From contig NC_135555.1 of NCBI RefSeq assembly GCF_964340395.1, forward strand, positions 16,471,246-16,533,745: a DNA stretch of 62,500 nucleotides. Direction: 5' to 3'. Source of the DNA: Glandiceps talaboti. Lineage: Eukaryota > Hemichordata > Enteropneusta > Spengelidae. Below, piece by piece: positions 12,928-23,865 of this stretch; the stretch's first letter is position 1, and each line of letters starts with the position of its first letter. The position numbers were made by a program, and so were the translations under genes. The notes under the pieces were generated by a model. That model was given only the letters and a program-made list of their open reading frames with translations. It made no database searches and was not told where the DNA came from.

Positions 12928-13610
12928 AAGAAATGTACAACACAGAGACCATTTGAAAAACAATGGAAAACCTGAACTGTAGACACTCACACATGAAAAA
13001 ATATATATAATAAAATATATAAAAAAATCTACCTACCCCACCTATTTTAAAATTGAATGTAATCGGAACCCCACATTTTTTTTACGCCTCACCATATGTA
13101 AATTAAAAAAATATATACTCAAATTGAAGTGGCTTTTGTCTTGTTCAATTGGGTAGAAAAAATACAGACTCGAAGTTGACATAGTTTGTTTTTCGCTTTA
13201 AAAATAACTGTAGTATACTGTATTTCTGGAGTTCTCACATTGTCTGAACTGAAATACTGGCCTGAACTACGAAATTGGGGCAAGACTAAAAGAGCACCTT
13301 AAAAGAGCAACGTTACAAAATTGCTATTCTAAAAAGATAGAACAGTTTGTTTATATAGTCTTCGACTTTAACTACATATTTGTTGATAACAGGTCATATG
13401 ATCACGTGACCAGTCGTCACTTCCAAAAATAGCAAGGCTTTATTTCTGATATTTGATATTTCAAATATTACATTAAGACGCAACAACTGATTTTGATTCA
13501 TGAAAAAAACATTCTATCTGCTGGTATTTCATATTCTTCCTAAAACCAATGCCTATATATCGTTCTCTATGATTCGAAATAAGTTTTATATTACCGCAGA
13601 GCTAAAATAA

Positions 13611-13746
13611 CATACATACATACATACATACATACATACATACATACATACATACATACATACATACATACATACATACATACATACATACATACATACA
13701 TACATACATACATACATACATGCATGCATGCATGCATGCATGCATA

Positions 13747-13777
<31 letters not shown>

Positions 13778-13780
13778 GTA

Positions 13781-13811
<31 letters not shown>

Positions 13812-13992
13812 GTACGCACGCACGCACGCATGCATGCATGCATACACACATACATACATACATACATACATACATACATACATACATACATGCATGCATG
13901 CATACATACATACATACATACATACATACATACATACATACATACATACATACATACATACATACATACATACATACATACATACATACATA
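13611..13992. repeat. 382-bp alternating pyrimidine-purine microsatellite block
   Basis: (CATA)n, (TGCA)n, (CGCA)n, (CACA)n and CGTA units in succession. A CGCA-CACA-CGTA module is duplicated at about 13747-13815. Every unit keeps the Y-R-Y-R pattern. Confidence 0.95.
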
Positions 13993-14037
13993 AAAACAAA
14001 GCAATAACTTACATCAGAGGAGGGCAGTATTTGTGTT

Positions 14038-14039
<2 letters not shown>

Positions 14040-14106
<67 letters not shown>

Positions 14107-14113
14107 ATATATA
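14040..14113. repeat. Microsatellite (AT)n
   Basis: About 30 uninterrupted AT units, one CATG, then more AT; 48 bp after the preceding block. Confidence 0.95.
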
Positions 14114-15005
14114 TTATTTATTTGCCAGAGGTCGTATATCATATATCAAGTGAGGAAAATGAAATAATCAAGTAATCACATCGCCAATGAGAAAAAAAAA
14201 GTATATATTTACTATCAGTATTGCGAGATAAACACCATTCATTACACAAGGACTTACGTTATTGGTATCAGAGTATTTAAACAGGGGTCAGATAAGGTCT
14301 CGCAGGTGTCGTACACAGACTAAAACTTCGCACTTCCGGCCATTGTTTTGTGAAACGTTATGTTAATAAAGGGTTGACGCCTCAAGTTGTGTTTATCACT
14401 TTAAATACATTAGTACAACACGAAACAAGGGAAGGATACACGACAATGCGCTGTTTACGTTTTTACCAGGGTCACGGACTGACAAACTAAAGCAGATGTT
14501 GCTCGAAAAGTTATCAGGTATACCCCGCGCTTTTGCAGGGAAAACAGGTAATAATTTCGTCATGTTTATTTTTCTCTTCGTCTTTCTATCTTCAGTAGTG
14601 ACGTTTTCAGTGCTTGCTGTGTCAATTTTCTACTAAAAAAAGTTAGGCGTTATCACAATTCTATTCGTGGTCAAACAAACAAAGTGCCCCACTTTACACA
14701 GCTCTTGTGGTGACCTAGTACTGAAAATAATGGAATCGTCTAGGCCTACTTTTACACTCCAATGATTGACAGCTCATTTGCACACAATGGGCAATTTTCC
14801 TGGGACGAGAAAAACAACTGTCAAGTACATCGGGTCAAATTGCGCCTTAATTTATACGCCATCCTAATTGCGCTTTCACTATGTCAATTTGTACTCATCG
14901 GTTTAGGGACCTATATCAAAATCTAAGAATTTGCGGAAAGAAATGACCCCCGAAACGAGTAAAATGTTCGACTAGGGGGAAACATTTTGGCGTAAACAAC
15001 TTTTA
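14114..15005. other. MYLIP upstream flank
   Basis: No repeat family, RNA gene or exon recognised; leads into the motif cluster at 15006-15087. Confidence 0.5.
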
Positions 15006-15087
15006 TGACGTCAGATAATCGATTCAATCTCCGCCTAATGATCAAACCCCGACTTCTGATTGGTTGCCAATGATGTCATTCACGTGA
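15006..15087 (+). promoter_or_regulatory. Candidate proximal promoter of MYLIP (CRE, CCAAT pair, E-box)
   Basis: Within 82 bp there is a perfect palindromic CRE (TGACGTCA, 15006-15013), an inverted CCAAT box (ATTGG, 15059-15063), a forward CCAAT box (15067-15071) and a palindromic E-box (TCACGTGA, 15080-15087). The cluster lies 400-485 bp upstream of the ATG, a usual distance for a proximal promoter. No canonical TATA box is visible nearby. The motifs are seen directly; promoter function and transcription start are inference. Confidence 0.4.
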
Positions 15088-15220
15088 CTGTCGTGTGTTA
15101 GTTTTGGAGTCAGTGATACCATTATTTCAGCGAAGGGATCTTTGCCCTTCTCATATTAGTTGACTGTTTACGTCCGATGGTAGTTTTATCACAGCGTTAC
15201 ATCTTTCTAACATTACGAAG

Positions 15221-15472
15221 GTAAAAATATTTACTTTTATCAGTATTTGTTCGTAGTAGCGAATAATTTGATATCCAGCGCGCAATGAACATTCGTTCGT
15301 TTTGCGACCACCCCTCCAGAATATTTTCTTTGTCCGCTTGTCCTACCGTTGAGAAATCTGTATCGAAGCTCACTCTCAAGCCCTCTGCTCGAACGCTGCA
15401 CACATGTAGGCTCATCATACCCTGGAATATTTCAGTTCTCGTTCATTTTATTACAATCTTTTTAATTTCCAG
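15221..15472 (+). other. Possible 5'-UTR intron of MYLIP
   Basis: AAG|GTAAAA at 15221 could serve as a donor, and TTTTTAATTTCCAG ending at 15472 as an acceptor. Removing this 252-bp segment would delete an otherwise overlapping upstream frame that begins at ATG 15285. The polypyrimidine stretch before the acceptor is good; the donor is moderate. RNA evidence is required to choose between the spliced and unspliced leaders. Confidence 0.3.
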
Positions 15473-15489
15473 CCATACTTTCTGCCAAA

Positions 15490-15576
15490 ATGATGATCCT
15501 TGTTTCTTTACCGGACTCAATAGTGATAGAAGTTGATGTAAACCCCAAAGCACCGGGCCAGGACTGCCTTGATGAG
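15490..15576 (+). CDS. MYLIP: MYLIP coding exon 1 (residues 1-29, start of FERM F1)
   Basis: Two consecutive ATGs open the frame. The first has an A at -3 (CCAAAATG) and puts the N terminus in register with the human protein. The exon encodes the first beta strands of the ubiquitin-like F1 lobe (IVIEVDV) and ends CLDE, where human has CLNQ. The donor at 15577 is GAG|GTAAGT, a full consensus match, and the intron is phase 0. Intron 1 is 404 bp. A possible splice acceptor 18 bp upstream of the ATG (TTTAATTTCCAG ending at 15472) means this exon may be preceded by a non-coding 5' exon. Confidence 0.9.
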
Positions 15577-18500
15577 GTAAGTTTCCACTTTCCTTTGTGG
15601 TTTCCAAATTCGGTATTTAAATACCCCTCCTATATCAGCGCTTAAACTCTCCAAAAATATTTTGTTCATTAATTTTGAAGGAAGCGACACTCTGAAGAAG
15701 GAATGGCGGCCTTAATAATTTGCGAGAAATATATCTAACCGAGACCCGATGCGCGTTTGCAACGCGAGTGAACGGGGTCCTACGTGCAGGCTTTAGATTC
15801 AGCTCATCAGCTGATCTCGATCAGCTGGCCTGCCGAGCAGCTGTACTGCAGTGCGTTGTGAAGGCAACAAGGGCGATCTATTTCTTCGACATGAACGTTT
15901 CGATATCAAACCACAAATACAAACCCTCGCGTCTTTCTTTCGATTGATGATTTAAATGTATGTAATTTCATATATTTCAGGTTTGTAAAAAATTAAATAT
16001 CATCGAAGTGGACTATTTCGGACTCCAGTTCGCTGGTAAAAAGGGAGAAACGCTATGGCTCAACCTACGGAATCCACTCAATACCCAGCTTCTCACGTCG
16101 CCTCCATATCGACTCTATTTCATGGTGAAATTCTTTGTCCAGCCTCACCTTATACTACAGGAAACAGCAAGGTACGACAAATTCAATTTTGTTCAAATGT
16201 TCATTCACAATTTTAGGCAGAACCTTGGCACACGAGTTGGACTTGCCCCATGTATTGCGAAAGAACCGTTCATGAATAAAACGCGTGGGTGTACTTGAGT
16301 GGCCTGACACAGCGGTGACGAAATATACGTGTCCCCGAAAGCTATGAGTCGACAAAGACCTTATAATATCATTTGCCATTTTCGTCTAAAACAGTTATCG
16401 CGTTCAATGTTGGAAATGCAAATCTAATAATGACCGTGTATTGCTAGCGCATTCTGTATGGTAATTTAGCGTTGTTTATCAAACGCTTAGCATGACTCGC
16501 AGTGAGCAAAAATAGACATTACATCGCTCCTATGAAACTTGCATGCAGGGGCATCCCCGTGATGCAAGAAACACGCTTCGACTGCATGTGTCTGTCCTGA
16601 CGACCCGTTCATCTAATGTATGGAAAAATTCGCAAACAGATAGAAGGAAGAGACGCAAGAAAAATATACTTATGCACGTTCATGTTTACTGTGCATGGAA
16701 TTGGGTCAACTTGAATATATTTATTCGGCAGTGTACACGACGATAGCGTTTGAAAAACAGGCCACCTCTTGAAGTTCAACCATTCCATCGAACCACTGAT
16801 ATTTAAGCCACGGATAAGAAACAGGAATCTATCACTCAAAATTACTCAAAGAGCACTACATATATTAGGAATAACCCTTGTCGAAATGAAAATTCGATCG
16901 GTGGCTAGGCTGAGTGGATCGTTGATAGAGAGAGGACGTCAGCTGAGCGCTTTATACTCGGCCGACCGATAATGTATGTAGGCTGCCGTGTATCGCTGGC
17001 AACACGTCATTTCATCAACCAATAGGAAATTCGCTTTCTTAGATTATCAGTAATTGTAGTTTCATCGGGTTTTTAGGAAGATGTTTCGTATTTTTGTTTG
17101 CTTGTAGTGTACGTGTGTGTTTTCGAGGGGTGAAAACGTGACATAACAACAACAGTTATGTCATTCGATGTAACAGGACAGTGTAAACAGTTTGAAGGTT
17201 TTAGCTGAAAACAAAACGAAATGCAAATTACAGGACAAAGGGAATTTAGATATTGGGACGTGATACGGTCAGTTATATGGTAATGATGTTTTTCACATTT
17301 CTCAACTTGTACTGCAATATTCATGATGGTATCGGCTGATACCCCAGTCCTCCGAAACGGAAATTTGATCTAAAATGTGTGGGTGCGCACCCTGACCAAG
17401 TATTTTACACCGTAAATATCTTAACAAGAGAAGTGGGATGTTGAAATGCATGTCGTCAATACATCGGTATGCTTCTACCAAAAGGGTGGGGGTGGGGGTG
17501 GGGGTGGGGGTTAAGTCAGTACTCCCCTACAGAACCCCACAAAAACAATCACCATTGCACTTAAAAGTTGTACATTGTGAAATTGAACTCGAAAATCGCA
17601 CCCAATTATGTAGATACTACTCTGAAAGTTGGAAATACATATTCAAATGTAACTTAAGTAAGTTCATGAAATGGAAAATACTATATACAAAAATGTACCT
17701 TAACGTTGAGAAGAAATTTATGATGAGCGAAGTTGAATTGGATTAACCAATAAATGAAAAGGTGGGCCTTATTTGTCATGGCCATTTTATTGTATAACAT
17801 GTCAGTTATTCAACCTATCATGTAAGACAAAAGAACTTGGAAAAGAAGAAGTTTTCTTTCCTAACAATAGTTTGAATAGTAGTTCTTACTAGTAATATAA
17901 TTTTACAGTTTTGGTACCTCTTAAAATTAGTCCATGATCTAGCATTACTACTACTACTACTACTGCTACATACCAAACCCACGGGCCATTGTTACATTGC
18001 CTCGATACAGTACATGCAATACATTACCCATTTTCATCATGTCTATGCATGGTAGTGGTTGGGGTGATAAATTGTACAGCTTGCACAACAGCATAATGGC
18101 CATTGTTAGGTAGTCACAAGGTGTGTGTGTGGGTGATACAAGCCTGAATCACCTGATTTTTTTCTAATGAGAAATGTGTAGCTTGTGAATTAAATATAAG
18201 GCAGACGTTAATCACTAATCAGAGGTCTGTGGGTGCAGTTTTTAGCACAACTGAACTGTATTTGGTGCCCATGATCGAGTTTGGATGTTTCTTGTAAGAG
18301 GTCATTTGTTAAAAACACTTACATGTAGTGAAAGTTTGATACATCATATGTGAGAGTGGCAAAAAAAGTCTGCGGCAAACTACTTGGCTCGCATTTATAG
18401 TTTTGAATCAATGTTCTATCGCTGTCATGAGTGTAGCTAGGTGCATGGATGCAGTCAAGTTATTTTGGAAAAGTTGTCGAACATCTATTGGAATCAGTAG

Positions 18501-21500
18501 TTACATGTGTGCACACCAGTGGTTATCACCAATAGGACGTTTCAGTCTTGCCCTTTAATTTGAAGTAAAAACAATGAATTATGTAGTGGTGTTGGATGAG
18601 TTGGATGAAGTATTAATTCATGTCGAGTTGTCTATTTGTAACTTTACAAAGCCATTGCTTGCTGTGAACAAGATGTCTTTGTCATTGGCTTCATTATGAA
18701 ACACTGCATTGTTGGTGCCTTTAGATGGACAGAGTGTAAAAAAATTAACTGGGTTGTGTTGAATTGAAATAACTACACCCAAAGATGTGTGTGTGGCTAC
18801 AACTTCTGCATCAAAAGAAACCACAGAAAACTGCTGAAAAGGAGACAATATTGACTGGTTATATAGCCCCCACTGTCTTTGCTAAAACCGCAAGGTCAAA
18901 CTATATGTTAATTGTCATGACTTGGTACACAGTCACGATTAAAACTTCTTTAGTCAAGTCTTATTGTTCAGCTTGTCAAATTGATTTGCTGTGTTGAATG
19001 GTGCAAAAACCACAATGGGAAAACATTGACAGTTGTTTGCTCAGTTGTTTTATGTATTATCAATGCAAGTCTCGCATGCACAAGGTTGCTTTTTTTTTTT
19101 TTTTTAAAAAGAAGCAATTTTGCGGTTTACAAGTATGTGTGTCCACTTCTGGCCAGACACTGACAGTTCTCTTTTCCCATCTTAAGTGGAACAAGCCATA
19201 GTCACCATCTTGGAGTAGAATTGTCATGTTTTAAAAAAATAATAACCTATTATTTAAGATATGAATTCTCCGTGATATCAATAAGAGAGATAAGGTAGAT
19301 GATATCTCTAGTTTTATCTTAAGTGCCTTATCAAATAAAAAAAGCTGTTTTTTAAATGGGACCAAACCACATGGCTAGATTAGAATGACAGCTAGTCACC
19401 AACTTGACTTATGGCCGTCAGATTTGATGATGTATATCGGCCAGTTGTTACATTTCTCATCTATTAAACTCACAATGTTGTCAGGCCTGTATTGTTCTCA
19501 ATTTCCTTAGTATTCAAACTGAAATGTCATCATAATGTGTGCTCAAATCCAGTGGCCCACGGGAGCATCATTTTTGAACGGATGGGAGGAAAGAAAACGT
19601 AGATGGAGGATGCAAAGTTACATGAACATGAAGTTCTTGAATACATACAAGTACAAGTCGATCTTGTCTGTTTGCCATGCGTAGGCAAAGAGTTTATTAA
19701 TGTACAGCTGTTCGGTTACAATGGCTAGGTGTTGCTATGACAACACATCCAGGGTCTTTTTGATATGAAATTTATCTTTCAAAGCAACATATTGCCAGCC
19801 TCTTGTTTGGCATTGAAAATTTAAGCCAATCAAAGTGCTTGCTGCTAAAAAAAATGGTAGAGCTTTTAATGAAAAGTAGGTCAGACCAACGATAATAATT
19901 GCAGTGCTGAGCTACAGATATGTAGCTGTGGGTAAAAGTATTCAGTTGTCCTTGAGACCTGGGTAATAATCCAAGGCTGGAATAACTTAAAAATTAATAA
20001 TTCTTTGACACTGTCAACAACCTGTTCTGATGTACGTGATTTGGTTTGCACTAACACAATAGTGTTATGAAGGTTTTGCTTGCGTAATACGAGTGAAACA
20101 ATGACAATACTTGGTATTTGTACTTGTGACAAACAGGGAAGAGTTGTAAATGTAATTCTTGTTTTCAAGGTTAATCGCTAAATAACCTTATCAACAGAGA
20201 AACAAACACGTTAGATATTTAGATTATCAAATAGGAGTGATCAGTGTCATTGAAGTCAACGGAAAAAAACCAAAAAAACCATGGTGTTATTTGAAATAGA
20301 CTGCACTGTATATTTAGTCATATTTGGAACATGTCAAAATGAAATATAAAAAGTGTGAACCAGGTATGGAGTGTTATACTTCCCCTCAAAATTTTGCATC
20401 ATGTAATTTTGCACCCACTCTTATGCATAATATGCATTACTTCAAAATACCAAATTTTGTTCAAAGAATCAAGTTCACTTTGTTTGTTTGATAAATTGTC
20501 TTATGAATGTTCAAATTATTTATGATTTCATTGGACCCACTCTATAGTATAAAATGCTAGTTACATCCAAAGTTGAAAATTTTTCCCGTTTTGATTGCCA
20601 GGTTTAATTGTTGTGAATGAACAGAGGTGGGTCTTTTTGATCCCGGAACTTCCCCGGGGAATTGTTTCGTCAGTTTTTCATGGTTTGGTGTTATTGTACA
20701 GTACAGTTTTTCTAAGTTGTTCAGAGATTGTTTCTGCCAACATTTGGATGAATTTGGCGTTGCAATAAAGCAATTTTGTAGAAAATGAATGAAATTATGT
20801 TTGGGTCGTGTAAATTCAAGTGTGGCATATAAAGGACTCTTCATAAAGTTGTGAAAATTCATATGTAGCAATAATAGAATTTTGACAACAGAGCCTTTAC
20901 TACCATCAAAACTCATTAACATGATATTATGTCATGCCATCAAAAATAGCTCATTTTGATGAACTTTCATTTCGGAGTTTACGAGAAGTTTCTGTGAGAT
21001 TGCATCAGTATGTTTCCCCAGCACATCGACTTTACAATGGTTATTTTGATTGTTCCGTGTAAAGGGGGATTTTTACTGACAGCGATTATTGTACACTGCT
21101 GTTTACTGCTCTGACTCAGGCATCCTGTCAACTCTCTTCACTTTTCATAGATTGAAGGCTAAAATATCTTAATGGCTAATTATTGTAGATTGTGCACCTC
21201 TGATGGTGTCAACGACCGGAAAAGGTATAGATTTATAGACATGATCTTGAAGGGGAGGCACTGACTAGTGAATTTCATTCCCCACTGTGTTGGTACGTTC
21301 TCTATGCTTATATCTATGAGTGACGCAACAACATTCATGACTGACGAAAGTATATCATGTGAAATGGAATTTTCCATAGTGGAATACTCACATTACAGAG
21401 GCATACAACCAGTGTTTCAATTAATTCTTCTTGCCCTACAGAAGATAAAATTTGTTTGGCAAAAAATCGGTGTAGTTTTGATTGCCATAGTCGGTTCACT

Positions 21501-23773
21501 AACAAAGGAAATTGGGCATTTGGAAGTTCAGTGCTGTTTACGGGTCGCCTGGAACATTCTATTTTATAACAAGGGAGTGTAGCTATATATTTGCATAAAT
21601 GGGCCAGATAGCAAGGGTGAGAGGTTGTATTTCTTCTCATGCTGTGTTTGTAATTCTCTGGTGAGCAAAGGTTGGGGGAAAAGTGCAGCTGGAGTGTTGG
21701 CTGTCACCAAAGGAATGTAGATGAAGTAAACAAGAGATAAAATTATGCGTCCGTTGAAGGAACCTTTCTGAGGTTAGAAGTGTAGATCTATTAAATGAAC
21801 TTTGCCACTGGTTTAAAATAGTTGCACAAATGGCTTGAACTGTTCCTCTCCCCTCCCTCCCTCCCTTCCTCCTCCCTAAAGAAAAGAAATAGCAACATTT
21901 TATACAATCCCCCCTGGAAAATAATCCCCATATGGTTGATGTCACCCTGCCTGTTTAAGAAAATTAACTGAAAATGTTGCTGTGTTTATGGTTGAGTGGC
22001 TTAGTTCCTATACAATATCGCTACAGTTTATACCTCCACTCACACTCATTTAGAAACCATGTTGATATCCAGACTAACCAATGCCCAGAGGCTGTGTTTT
22101 TCACATCTTTTTGCTTTGACCACAATGCAGGGTTGAATGTTTTTCATATCTTTTTGTTTTGATCAGAACTTGTTTATAATGTGACATGATGTGGAAGTTA
22201 AATGAACCTACATAACAAAACATTACCTAAAGATAACTGTTTAACTCAAGACTTTATTTTGGCTAGGTTAGCTAATCCATTTGTTTTTTTCCGCAAATGT
22301 CGAAAGTAAACAAAATTTCCTTGACAGTGAAAAAAAAAACATTTTGAAAAACCACTCCCCCATTGTTCGTAATACCTTAGCATAAGTCTTGCACACCCAG
22401 TAATGAAAAAAAAATGCACATTTTTTATTTGAATTTTCATGAATTGGTAAAAGCAGAACATATTGGTTTTCCAAAAAAAAAAAATATTTATTTAAGTGAT
22501 CACAATCCTACATAGTTCTTCAGATAGATTATTTTAGTGAATGGATGAATTAATCCCAAAGAAAAGCTGACACACATCTGCTAGTGTGAAGTTTTGTCTG
22601 ATTGGTTGAAATATATGAGGTGATTCACATTAACCAACATGCAACCAATCAAGAATACCCTACTATAGTGTGGAGGAGGCCATCTCAAATTTTTTCTTTG
22701 TTTCGCACATGTTGTTGACGTGAATTATTCCATGGCGTTTGAAAGAGTGTTGTTTTGTCTGATAAATAAATGAAAAAAGGAGTCTCCGATTAATACTGTT
22801 GTGATGCACAGAATGTTGTGAACTGAGAAAGGCATGTGTTTGTATCTGGTTTGTCAGATAAACACCATTTTAAAAAGTACTACTTTGTTGGTTCATTCTG
22901 CATATATTCCATGGTCCCCAACTACTCTGAAAATCATGGAGCAACAGTTTCAGCTCACAGAAAATAACATAAATTTTTAGATATTGAACATTGAAAACAA
23001 AATCAAAATTGCGGGTTTCTAGTACTTGTTTTTGGAGGGCAGTCTATTTATACATGTAGGTGACAAATGGCAGTGAAGGTAAACAAAACTCTGGCTGTTG
23101 TGAAAGAACTACATCAGAACATTGATGATTGAGCCATGCCGCCATAACATTACATAATTTGAAAGAACTCATTGTTCTGATGTTAATGTTGTCGGGTTTA
23201 CCATTTGGCCTGGACAGGGATGGGGGGATGTTTGTGTGCTAGGGGTGTTGTAAGGGACTGAATAGAAAAATTGTGTTATGTAGGTTTTAGAGTTTTACAT
23301 TTATTAGGGGTGGTAATTCATTCCTCGTGATCCCATCAAAGCCAGGGGTACATAAATCTTCCAACTGTCACTGCATTTTCTAGGTCATTGTTTTTACTAA
23401 ATATAACTCATTAGGGCAGCTTGTATGGCCATCCTAACCCTGGATTTGTGCCTGCTGTGTTTATTTGTAACTTCTGATTTGTAAATCAATAGGGATCAAA
23501 AATGAAGCGTATTTTTAAAAAAAAACATGTGACAAAGAAAAAACACCCACAAATGATGTATTCAGAAGACACCCAGCTATTAAACTGCCTGAACTTGGAG
23601 TTGCTAAACAAATAAACCCTTAAATGACTTGGTTTCTGTAATTTTATGTAAATACACTCACTCTAAATATAGGGTGCTTGGCTTTGGGTCAATGATGGCT
23701 TGTAAGTAATTTACTTAACTGCAGAAAGTATCAAAACAGGTAAATGTGATGGTGGTGGTGGTGGTGGTGGTGG

Positions 23774-23865
<92 letters not shown>

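Larger units (their letters stand above)
9531..13610. other. Intergenic, no gene seen
   Basis: Holds dispersed repeats and the 24-bp unit cluster listed separately; otherwise AT-rich with nothing recognisable. Confidence 0.6.

Noticed and set aside
16008-16298. Continuation of the exon 2 frame past 16171
   Set aside because: Protein similarity to MYLIP stops exactly at the GT donor and resumes at exon 3.
20557-20922. 121-codon minus-strand frame inside MYLIP intron 2
   Set aside because: No domain, no splice context and no similarity that I recognise; length is within chance expectation.
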